From assembly GCF_014595995.2 (NCBI RefSeq), contig NZ_CP063989.1:806001-870000 (forward strand): DNA of 64,000 nucleotides. Reading direction: 5' to 3'. A program made the translations under genes and the position numbers. The notes beneath the pieces are model-generated. The model was given only the letters and a program-made list of their open reading frames with translations, made no database searches and was not told the DNA's origin. Of the stretch, positions 35,447-42,600 are shown one piece after another (the first letter of the stretch is position 1; each line of letters begins with the position of its first letter). This DNA is from Actinomyces respiraculi (GTDB lineage: Bacteria > Actinomycetota > Actinomycetes > Actinomycetales > Actinomycetaceae).

Positions 35447-36123
35447 GCGACCGTGGCCCGCAGCTCGACGCGGCCAGAATCACTCAACTGCTGCACGAGC
35501 TCTCCGGCCGTCTCGCCCAACGGCAGGCCAGCGCCCAGCTCTTCATCGTAGGCGGGGCCGCAATGGCCCTTGCCTACGACCGGGCCCGCTCCACCCGAGA
35601 CCTCGACGCCGCCTTCCAGCCCAGCCTCATCGTCCGCGAGCTCGCCGAGAAGATCGGCGCCGAGAACGGACTCGAGGAGGACTGGCTCAATGACGCCGCC
35701 AAGGGCTTCATGCCCAGCACCGACGCCGACGCCCGCACCGTCCTCGAGACCGACAGCCTCCTCGTGCAGGTACCCTCGCCCGAGTACCTGCTCGCTATGA
35801 AGGTCCACGCCGGCCGCACGGACAAGGACATCGAAGACGCCGTCCTCCTGTACCGGATCGCCGGCTACACCAGTGCCGACCAGATCATTGACCTCCTCGA
35901 ACGGACCTACCCGCCTCGCGTGCTCCTGCCCCGAGACCAGTACATCGCTGCCGACGTCGCCGAACGCGCCGCGAAGCTCGACCGCACACGCCATCTCACT
36001 GACAGCACCATCTCGCACCGTCAGGCACCCAGCACCGCACAACCGGAGCCGCCCGTCGCCACGACCCGCCGACCACACACCAGGGCCACACCCTCTAGCC
36101 GCCACCGCACAGCGCCCTGCTGA
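35443..36123 (+). CDS. Nucleotidyltransferase-fold protein (DUF6036-like), putative toxin
   Basis: 226 aa. FIVGGAAMALAYDR followed by STRDLDAAF (about 28-52) gives the GG...DxD signature of minimal nucleotidyltransferases; VPSPEYLLAMKVHAGRTDKDIEDAVLLYR (about 105-135) supplies the C-terminal helical KVHAxR..KDxxD pattern seen in AbiEii/DUF6036-type proteins. The last about 35 residues are Arg/Pro-rich low complexity. Coupled to the preceding gene. Related proteins block growth by modifying tRNA or nucleotides; activity here is unproven. Confidence 0.7.
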   Translation: MSDRGPQLDAARITQLLHELSGRLAQRQASAQLFIVGGAAMALAYDRARSTRDLDAAFQPSLIVRELAEKIGAENGLEEDWLNDAAKGFMPSTDADARTVLETDSLLVQVPSPEYLLAMKVHAGRTDKDIEDAVLLYRIAGYTSADQIIDLLERTYPPRVLLPRDQYIAADVAERAAKLDRTRHLTDSTISHRQAPSTAQPEPPVATTRRPHTRATPSSRHRTAPC

Positions 36124-36134
36124 CCAGGAAATAG

Positions 36135-36164
36135 AACGCCGGCGTTTCGCCGAACGCTGGCGTT
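36135..36164. repeat. Second pair of 18-bp-phased parS-like repeats
   Basis: AACGCCGGCGTT (36135-36146, a perfect palindrome) and AACGCTGGCGTT (36153-36164), 18 bases apart, in the short gap before the integrase. Same motif and phasing as at 34508-34570. Confidence 0.75.
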
Positions 36165-36201
36165 CTCGCGTACCCGTACCAGGCGACCACGATCCACTCC
36201 C

Positions 36202-37036
36202 ATGGACACCAGCCCCTGCACCCTGCCGGTACCCACCGCCTGGGCCGACGCCGTCGCCCGCTTCGAGACCGTCCTGCGCGCCGCGGGACGACGCGAGACC
36301 ACCATCGCCACGCGCCTGCGCCACATCCGCCAGCTCGCACGCGCCCTGGCCTACACTCCCCCCCGACCAGGTCACCAGCGACCAGCTGCTCACCTGGGCC
36401 GGAGCCCAGCACTGGCAGCCCGAGACCCGCCACGCCTACTACGTCTCCATCCGCCTGCTCTACGCCGCGATCGAGCTGCGCCCCAGCCCGGCCGACGCGC
36501 TGCCACCGATCTCCCGCCCCGTCCCACCACCCAGGCCGACCCCAGAGACCGTCTACCGCCGTGCCCTGGCCGACGCCGACGAGCGCACCCGCGCCATCCT
36601 GACCCTGGCCGGCGCCGCCGGCCTGCGCCGCAGCGAGATCGTCCAGGTCAACATCCGCGACCTCATCGACGACCTGACCGCCACCAGCCTCGTGGTGCAC
36701 GCCAAGGGAGGCCGCGACCGCCTCATCCCCCTGACCGACGAGCTGACCGCCCTCATCCGCACCATGTGCGCCACCAGCCCCGAGGGCTGGGCCTTCCCCT
36801 CACGCGACGGCGGACACATCACACCCCGATGGGCCGCCCGCCTGGCCAGCCGAGTCCTCCCACCCGGATGGAGCCTGCACACACTGCGCCACCGCTTCGC
36901 CACCACCGCCTACGCCGCCGACCGCGACATCCTCGCCGTCCAACGCCTCCTCGGCCACACCAGCGTCGCCACCACCCAGCGCTACACCGCACCACCCGAC
37001 AACGCCATGCGACAAGCCCTCAACGCCGCAGCCTGA
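36202..37036 (+). pseudogene. Tyrosine recombinase/integrase, frameshifted in a C7 tract
   Basis: The N-terminal SAM-like domain (MDTSPCTLPVPTAW..., RETTIATRLRHIRQLARALAY) is in one frame up to the C7 run at 36358-36364; the rest (PPDQVTSDQLLTWAGAQHW onward) is in another. Removing one C joins them into one protein of about 278 aa. Catalytic residues are intact: Arg in GLRRSEI, Lys in HAKGGRDR, HTLRHRF, LGHTSVATTQRY with the Tyr. Xer/phage-type integrase, presumably of the element next to the tRNA. Either a true inactivating or phase-variable slip, or a sequencing error. Confidence 0.8.
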
Positions 37037-37089
37037 AGCCAGACTCCCCACCATGCTTGCCAGACAGGCAGGCCGACAGGCACAATGAA

Positions 37090-37123
37090 GGGGAGCCACC
37101 CGGCGGACACCGGTTGGCTCCCC
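37090..37123 (-). terminator. Hairpin serving the small peptide gene and/or integrase
   Basis: GGGGAGCCA (37090-37098) and TGGCTCCCC (37115-37123), a perfect 9-base stem, lies 53 bases after the integrase stop on one strand and 12 bases after the 47-aa gene stop on the other; TTCATTG follows on the minus side. Confidence 0.6.
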
Positions 37124-37135
37124 GAGGTAGGAGGC

Positions 37136-37279
37136 TCAGCTGAACCACCTACCGAGGGCATCCACAAGGACACTGACGGCCCGGATCAGGCGAGCGCTTG
37201 AGTTGAGAAGCGCGCTCACCTTCCGGGCCGTTCCCTTGCCCCTGCGGACTTTGGCGTGCTTGCCATGCGGCTTGGACAC
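37136..37279 (-). CDS. Small basic peptide of 47 aa
   Basis: Starts GTG with AGGAGG eight bases upstream, the strongest Shine-Dalgarno in this area. Residues 1-20 are very basic (Lys, Arg, His), residues 21-45 (VSALLNSSARLIRAVSVLVD) form an amphipathic or weakly hydrophobic helix. A hairpin terminator follows its stop. It diverges from the RHH gene at 37418. Unknown family; the shape recalls leader peptides, small toxins or bacteriocin-like peptides. No homologue is known to me. Confidence 0.5.
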   Translation of the reverse strand: MSKPHGKHAKVRRGKGTARKVSALLNSSARLIRAVSVLVDALGRWFS

Positions 37280-37417
37280 GGCCCCCACCTCCTCCCTGAC
37301 CTCACTTCCTCCCCGGCAAGGACACTAGGTGTTCCGGGAGAAGGTGCCGGAGAAGGCACCCACAGACAAGTGGCGCTAGCTGCTGTATGCACCCGGCCAC
37401 ACCGAATGGGAGGAACG

Positions 37418-37744
37418 ATGACCCACAACACGATCAGCAAGCACCTGCCCGTCACCACGACCGACGACGAGCTCGACACCCTGGCCACCGAAGGCAGGCT
37501 GCACCCCATCGGCCAGCCGCTCGGCGGAGGCGACATCGCCGACGAGGACGAGCTCCGAGCGATCATGAGCGGCCACCCCACCCTCGGACACGACCACGCC
37601 ACCGGCCACGGCGCCTCCGCGCGTCGCCAGGTCCGCCTGCCCGAGCACACCAACACCGCCCTCGACGCCTACGCCGCCAAGCACAACACCACCGCCAGCG
37701 CCGTCATCCGCAACGCACTCGAGGCCTACCTCACCAACGCCTGA
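37418..37744 (+). CDS. Ribbon-helix-helix (CopG/Arc-like) protein, paralog 2
   Basis: 108 aa with the same architecture as the gene at 33117: acidic N-terminus containing GHDHATGHGASARRQ and a C-terminal RHH domain [20 protein letters not shown] then TASAVIRNALEAYL. GGGAGGAACG precedes the ATG, so the in-frame extension to 37256 is not used. Probably a DNA-binding antitoxin or copy/partition regulator of the element; a possible truncated partner follows immediately. Confidence 0.75.
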   Translation: MTHNTISKHLPVTTTDDELDTLATEGRLHPIGQPLGGGDIADEDELRAIMSGHPTLGHDHATGHGASARRQVRLPEHTNTALDAYAAKHNTTASAVIRNALEAYLTNA

Positions 37745-37745
37745 C

Positions 37746-37964
37746 CACGACGGCCGGCCTGACAGCCGACCTCCTCAGCACCCTGCCCACCGGCTCCGTC
37801 GTGCTCGACGTCGAGTGCGATGTGTGGCAGGTGGATTCCCAGGGGATGTGGTGGACCCCGGGCTACACCCAGCCCATTGACTCGCTATCACTGGCTGAGG
37901 GCCGGGGCGTCACTGCCATCATCTGGGTCTCGCTCGCCGCTCTCCAACCCCTCACTCAGTGGAC
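37746..37964 (+). CDS. Possible truncated downstream partner of the RHH gene
   Basis: An open frame immediately after the RHH stop encodes LTADLLSTLPTGSVVLDVEC then WQVDSQGMWWTPGYTQPIDS and AIIWVSLAALQPLTQW and is cut by the IS3 element at 37965. No ATG; a GTG at 37801 or an atypical start would be needed. Trp-rich and protein-like in composition. Low certainty. Confidence 0.35.
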
Positions 37965-38033
37965 TGCTACACGTTTTGTGGACACCGATGAAAATTCTGA
38001 TCCATTTCGAACAGGTGAGGTAAAATCGGTATC

Positions 38034-38321
38034 ATGGCAGGATCAAGGTACAGCGATGAGTTCAAGGAACAGATCGTGGCGGAGGTGATCGAGAAGTCGC
38101 GTCCGGTTAGTGAGGTGGCGAAAGCGTACGGGCTGGTTCCCCAGACCGCGGGGAACTGGGTGAACAAGTGGCGCAGGACCCATCCAGACAGCAGTGGAGA
38201 AGAACTCACTTCTGCCGAGCTGGCGGAGTTGAGGAAGGTCAAGGCCCAATTGCGGGAAGCCCAGATGGAGATCGAGTTCCTGAAAAAAGCAGCGGCCTTC
38301 TTCGCCCGGGAGTCCCGGTAG
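38034..38321 (+). CDS. IS3-family transposase OrfA
   Basis: 95 aa. MAGSRYSDEFKEQIVAEVIE and VSEVAKAYGLVPQTAGNWVN form the HTH; a leucine-rich coiled coil (LAELRKVKAQLREAQMEIEF) follows. Ends in FLKKAAAFFARESR. The A6G heptamer at 38282-38288 is a typical -1 slippery site for making the OrfAB fusion. Confidence 0.92.
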   Translation: MAGSRYSDEFKEQIVAEVIEKSRPVSEVAKAYGLVPQTAGNWVNKWRRTHPDSSGEELTSAELAELRKVKAQLREAQMEIEFLKKAAAFFARESR

Positions 38322-39202
38322 CCGTCAAGTACGTCTACCTTCATCGCGAAGAAGGCAATTACCCGGTGTACCTGATGTGCAGATGGGCTGATGTGTCCAG
38401 GTCGGGCTACTACGCGTGGCGGCGTCGGGGACTCTCCGCGCAGCAGAAACGACGAGACGAACTCACCGTGCTGATCCGGCACTTCTTCGACCAGTCACAA
38501 CAGACCTACGGGTACCGCAGGATCCACGCGATGCTGGTCCGCAACGGCATCGAGGTGGGGCCGGAGCTGGTCCGCAAGATCATGCTCCAGGAAGGACTGG
38601 TGGCCTGCCAGCCCCGTCCCCGACCCCGCACCACGATCCTGGCCACGGGCATCCAGACGCGTCCTGACCTGGTCCAGCGGGACTTCACCGCCCAGGCACC
38701 AGGACACAAGTGGGTCGGTGACATCACCTACATCCCCACCTGGGACGGACATGCCTACCTGGCCACGGTGATGGACTGCTACTCACGCAAGATCATCGGA
38801 TACGCCATCGCGTCCCACATGCGCACCAGTTTGGTCACTCAAGCCCTCGACATGGCCACACGCAACTGCCCGACCGAACCCGGTCACACGATCTTCCATT
38901 CCGACAAAGGATCCCAGTACACCTCAGAAGAATACGCCCAAGCCATGGCCCGACACGGCATCCAGCCATCACTGGGACGCACGGGAAGCTGTTACGACAA
39001 CGCCGCCGCTGAATCCTTCAACGCCGCCCTGAAGAAAGAACTAGTCAACCGGAAAATCTACCCCACCCGCGACAAAGCAATCAAGGATGTGACACACTGG
39101 ATAGAAACCTGTTACAATCAAACCAGACTCCATTCAACACTGGGCTACAAAACCCCGAACGAAGTCCACAATGAATGGTACAGCAACCAGACAGCAGCCT
39201 AA
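38288..39202 (+). CDS. IS3-family transposase OrfB (DDE integrase)
   Basis: Read in the -1 frame relative to OrfA. HTH_21 region (RDELTVLIRHFFDQSQQTYG), then the rve DDE core: first Asp in WVGDITYIPT, second in FHSDKGSQYTS, Glu in AAAESFNAALKKEL, ending with YNQTRLHSTLGYKTPNEVH. No internal start has a good Shine-Dalgarno, so expression is expected mainly as the frameshifted OrfAB. The frame is open from 38168. Intact, so the element may be active. Confidence 0.9.
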   Translation, partial: SSGLLRPGVPVAVKYVYLHREEGNYPVYLMCRWADVSRSGYYAWRRRGLSAQQKRRDELTVLIRHFFDQSQQTYGYRRIHAMLVRNGIEVGPELVRKIMLQEGLVACQPRPRPRTTILATGIQTRPDLVQRDFTAQAPGHKWVGDITYIPTWDGHAYLATVMDCYSRKIIGYAIASHMRTSLVTQALDMATRNCPTEPGHTIFHSDKGSQYTSEEYAQAMARHGIQPSLGRTGSCYDNAAAESFNAALKKELVNRKIYPTRDKAIKDVTHWIETCYNQTRLHSTLGYKTPNEVHNEWYSNQTAA

Positions 39203-39243
39203 ATCAAACATGATTTTCGTCACTGTCCACAAAACCTATGGCA

Positions 39244-39597
39244 GACCACAGTCTGTCGGCTGAGTGCTCGGTGGAGGGTGGAGCGGTGCACGCCCAGGTC
39301 ACGGGCGACGGCGGCCTTGGGCACGCCTGCGGCCAGGCGCTGCCTGGCCTGGGCGACCTCGGTCTCGGTCAGGGATCGGGCACGGCCGCGGTAGACGCCG
39401 CGGGCGCGGGCGGCGGCGATGTCCTCGGCCCGCCTCTCGCGGATGATGGCCCGCTCGAACTCGGCGACGGCGCCGAGCAGGAGGCGGCTCATCGGGTCGG
39501 TGTCGCCGACGCGGTAGGTCTGCGCCTTGCGCATCGTGCGCAGCAGCCGCCACACGTTCGTGTCCCCGCTGATCCCGGTACCTCGACGGGCTACTGT
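39244..39597 (-). pseudogene. Serine recombinase (resolvase) C-terminal fragment
   Basis: SRLLLGAVAEFERAIIRER and EDIAAARARGVYRGRA are the E-helix region of Tn3/Hin-type resolvases; the C-terminus LTETEVAQARQRLAAGVPKA..DLGVHRSTLHRAL is the HTH. The catalytic N-terminal domain with the active serine is absent. The 3' end abuts the IS3 element; before that insertion a stop would have followed a few bases on, so only the last codons were altered. Confidence 0.75.
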
Positions 39598-39875
39598 AGC
39601 AATCGTCCTCGGAACTACCCAGCCATACGCCGATCCACCGGTATATTCGGGCCGCTAGGCGGTCGACGAGACGGTCGGACCGCGAAGACCCGACGGCGAC
39701 GCACATCGTCGGACGAAAGGCCCGACGCCTCCGTCTCGTGCACAGACGAGACTTGCCTGACCCACCCCAGCGCTAGCCTCAGAGTGAGCCGCAAGCCCGG
39801 CACCAGCCCAACCCGCAGGCGGTCGACGCCGTCGGCACGGCGGCTCGTACTGTCCTTCCGCTGGAGGATTAGCCT
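39598..39875. other. Spacer without recognisable gene
   Basis: About 280 bases with no supported coding sequence, repeat or RNA; probably remnant sequence between the resolvase fragment and the membrane gene. Confidence 0.4.
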
Positions 39876-40418
39876 TTATTTGCGCTTCTTGGTCCGGCGT
39901 CGCATCTTCTCTTGAAAGACCTGCCGGAACTCTCCAAGGTTGAGTTTGTTGTAGTCAATCGAGACCCTCTTGCCGCTCTTCAGTCTCACACGGAAGATTG
40001 CTTGGTTTCCTAATGATTCTTCTGTGGTTTCTGCGACGTCATCGGCGGTGAAGTCGATATTACGGAACAACGACCGGATCTGGAAAATGCCCTCATAAAT
40101 TCGGATCCGATACGAAGCCACATGGAGCGCGTAGCCGTATCCAGCGGCAACCATGAGGATAAGTACCGCAATCGGCAGACGGTCACTTGGAGTCGAGCTG
40201 GTTAGGAAAAATGCATATATGAAAAAAACCAAAAGTGGCGTCAGTATGACAAGCAATATGTATCGCGACACGGCCGGAAAGTGCTGCCAGGGCTGCGGAT
40301 CGGACCTTTCAAGGTGAGATTGAAAATATCGGCTGACAGCCTCCCCGACCAAGAGCGCGAAACCAATCAAGGCCACGACACCAACAACCCCGACCGCAAA
40401 TGGAATAATGTCTGTCAT
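39876..40418 (-). CDS. Small membrane protein of unknown function, low GC
   Basis: 180 aa. Three membrane helices: AVGVVGVVALIGFALLVGEA (about 8-27), YILLVILTPLLVFFIYAFFL (about 53-72) and LPIAVLILMVAAGYGYALHV (about 81-100), then a soluble domain (about 101-170) with strands RIRIYEGIFQIRSLF and FRVRLKSGKRVSIDY and a basic tail RRRTKKRK. The soluble part resembles PH-like membrane-associated domains. Codon use is clearly more AT-rich than in neighbours, so it is probably foreign. Could be an orphan immunity protein; no evidence for a partner. Confidence 0.65.
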   Translation of the reverse strand: MTDIIPFAVGVVGVVALIGFALLVGEAVSRYFQSHLERSDPQPWQHFPAVSRYILLVILTPLLVFFIYAFFLTSSTPSDRLPIAVLILMVAAGYGYALHVASYRIRIYEGIFQIRSLFRNIDFTADDVAETTEESLGNQAIFRVRLKSGKRVSIDYNKLNLGEFRQVFQEKMRRRTKKRK

Positions 40419-40672
40419 TTAAGTGAGTTTACTCCTCTCGATCCCATGCCGTATAGGCCGCGCCATCGAGATCAAGAATTGACGTACGTGCTCGGCCCTC
40501 TCCCGCAGCGTTTCCCTCACCCCGCTAGTTGTACCTCCTTGGGGGTTGTGGATGGGTTGGGTAGGTGGAGGCTTCCTGGGCAGGCTGTGGGTTAACACGC
40601 TCACGTGTGGTCCCGTCGCGCGTCGGGGTGTGTGGCGGGGTTGTTGTGTGGGTCTTGGAGGAGAGTGTGGGC

Positions 40673-41437
40673 ATGGGGAGGCCATCCTTGGTGCTGGCGG
40701 GGAGGAGGGTCCGGGTCGTGTTTGGCGTGCTGGCTGGTGAGGTGTGCGTTGCTGGGGCGGCACGCAGGGAGAGAGTCAGCGTGCAGTCCGTCGGGTGGTG
40801 GAAGGCTGGTTTCCTGGTGGCCGGCAAGAGCGTTGTGGTGGTCGGCGGGTCAGGGCCGTTGTCCCGGGAGGAGCAGCTGGAGGCCGGGGTCGCGGGGCTG
40901 GCCCAGGCCCTGGGTGAGGCGCACCTGGAGGCCAGGGGGTGTGTGGAAGAGGCCTGCCGGGGGCGGGCTGGGCCCTTAGGGCCTCGAGGTGATCGGTGTG
41001 GAGGCGGGCATGTCGACCGTGAGGTTCTGTGAGCATGCTCGGCGTGCCCGGTGCGGGCCTGGCGCCGCTGGCAGGCCCGCACGGTGACGGTGGTCAAGGG
41101 GGGCGTGGCCGCGACAACCGGCACGCCGGGCAGCCCGGGACCTGGTGGTCAAGCACGCGCTGGCCCACGTGCGCACCAGGGTCAAGGTGTCCGGGGCAGA
41201 ACGGGTCACGTGAACGCTGCCTGGGCACGCTGAAGCACGAGCGGCCCCACCCCGACGACAGTGACGACACACACTCATGCTTGTGCTGAGCGGGCCAAGG
41301 ACCACAGGGCCGAGCACAACGAGATCCAGCCACACGAGGCCACCTCATGCAACCAGCCCAAGCAGGCCCACCTGGGACAGGCCAACCCGACGATCCCCAA
41401 CTATCCAGAGCCCGAAACCCCGCCAACCACTTGACAC
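40673..41437 (+). pseudogene. Degenerate IS3-type transposase (orfA-like start, orfB tail)
   Basis: An orfA-like N-terminus begins at 40673 (MGRPSLVLAGRRVRVVFGVL..., LSREEQLEAGVAGLAQALGE). After internal deletion, orfB-tail motifs appear in changing frames: HVRTRVK, SPGQNGSRER-like, GTLKHERPH and finally DRPTRRSP/NPTIPNYP before a stop near 41437. Not functional. Confidence 0.65.
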
Positions 41438-41545
41438 GGCACACGGCTGGTGTGGCGGGCCTGGTTGGCGTGGCGGGCATGGTCGGGCTTGGTTGAGCGC
41501 GGCTGGCACCCGTTGCGGCCCACTGAGGACTCGACTACTGCCGTC

Positions 41546-41784
41546 GATCTCGTTCCTCAGGTTCTGATCTCGTTCCCCAGAAGTCGATCTCGTTCCTTAA
41601 CCGAACGAGATGGATGGGGGAGGGACGAGATGGATGGGGGAGGGACGAGATGGATGGGGGAGGGACGAGATGGATGGGGGAGGGACGAGATGGATGGGGG
41701 AGGGACGAGATGGACGGGGGAGGGACGAGATGGACGGGGGAGGAACGAGATGGACGGGGGAGGAACGAGATGGATGGGCGAGGA
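41546..41784. repeat. 20-bp minisatellite with inverted leader units
   Basis: Three GATCTCGTTCC units at 41546, 41566 and 41586, then nine units of ACGAGATGGATGGGGGAGGG from 41605 to 41784 in the opposite orientation, all on a 20-base period. Units 6-9 carry T-to-C and G-to-A changes. No spacers, so this is not CRISPR. Confidence 0.92.
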
Positions 41785-41787
41785 ACG

Positions 41788-41865
41788 AGCAAGGAGGTCC
41801 ACTTGGGACTGGCCGACCCGAGCATCCCAACATTCAAATCCAAGGAAATCCTGCCAACCACTTGA
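41788..41865 (+). pseudogene. Second IS3-type orfB tail fragment
   Basis: Encodes KEVHLGLADPSIPTFKSKEI and a stop, the same C-terminal motif as the tail ending near 41437. It directly follows the minisatellite. Confidence 0.5.
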
Positions 41866-41904
41866 CGCGGGACAGTCCGAGGTGGCCTTCGTGACTGGCG
41901 CTGA

Positions 41905-42366
41905 TGCTCCTTTGACGCCTGAGGGGCGTTGTCGTCTGGTGGTGGAGGGGGCTGGTCTGTGCGTCGGGTGGCTGGGTGCTTGCAGGTCTGGCCGACGACG
42001 GTCGGCCGGTGGGTGGGGCGCTGCCGGGCTGGTCAGGCCATGGGCGAGTGTTCCTGCCGTTGCCGCCACAGCCCGGGTCGGCTGCCGGCCCGCGCCCAGC
42101 GGTGCACCACCGCCCTGCCGGTGGGGGCCGCCGCATCGCCTTGCACCTGCGCCTGGCGCGCTCGACGGTGGGGCGGGTCCTTTTAAGCGTTACCGTGTGC
42201 ACCGCCTGGCCGAGGTGGACCATGCTACGGGGCTGGTGGTGCCTCGCCTGGCCGAGGTGGACCATGCTACGGGGCTGGTGGTGCCCCGCCGGGCCCCGGC
42301 GTGCTACGAGTGGACCAGCCCGGGCGGGCTGGTCCACGTTGATATCAACAAGCCCGGCCGCGTTCC
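41905..42366 (+). pseudogene. IS481-type transposase N-terminal remnant
   Basis: In shifting frames: LTPEGRCRLVV, GGWSVRRVAGCLQVWPTTVG, SPGRLPARAQR, LHLRLARSTVGRV, RLAEVDHATGLVV and YEWTSPGGLVHVDINKPGRV. These are consecutive IS481 HTH and linker motifs; frameshifts and a 42-base tandem duplication (around 42209-42292) destroy it. It is truncated before the DDE core. Confidence 0.7.
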
Positions 42367-42370
42367 TCGA

Positions 42371-42419
42371 TGAGCGGCAGGGCCCTCGCCTTGAACTCGG
42401 GGGTGTACTTCTGGGGCAT
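42371..42419 (-). pseudogene. IS3-type orfA 5' fragment
   Basis: On the minus strand AAGGAGGATCGGAAC precedes MPQKYTPEFKARALPLIE, the first 18 codons of an IS3 orfA with its ribosome binding site. It is fused tail-on to the IS481 remnant. Confidence 0.6.
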
Positions 42420-42431
42420 GTTCCGATCCTC

Positions 42432-42509
42432 CTTGAGGAAGCAGGTTGGAACGAAACCCAGGACGCTTCACTTGAGGAAGCAGATCGGAACAAAACCCAG
42501 GACGCTTCA
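42432..42509. repeat. 39-bp imperfect tandem duplication
   Basis: CTTGAGGAAGCAGGTTGGAA... (42432-42470) is repeated at 42471-42509 with few differences. It derives from the upstream end of the IS3 orfA remnant. Confidence 0.75.
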
Positions 42510-42600
42510 GGCGCTTTCATCGGCCCCGGCTCGCGTCAGGTGGTCGTCACGGCCTCGCCCCGGCTGAGCCAGGTGGGCGCGAGCGTGAGCCCCGAGTGGA

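Larger units (their letters stand above)
37965..39243 (+). mobile_element. Intact IS3-family insertion sequence
   Basis: 1279 bases. Ends TGCTACACGTTTTGTGGACA (left) and, in reverse complement, TGCCATAGGTTTTGTGGACA (right), an imperfect inverted repeat. Flanked by the 3-base direct repeat GAC (37962-37964 and 39244-39246). Contains orfA and orfB in the usual -1 arrangement. It landed at the 3' end of a serine-recombinase gene. Confidence 0.92.

Noticed and set aside
35873-36201. Upstream extension of the integrase frame through the nucleotidyltransferase gene
   Set aside because: Low-complexity Ser/Pro/Thr translation overlapping a better gene; the true integrase N-terminus is in the other frame from 36202.
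41605-41784. Possible CRISPR array
   Set aside because: Units abut with no unique spacers and no cas genes are near; it is a 20-bp minisatellite.
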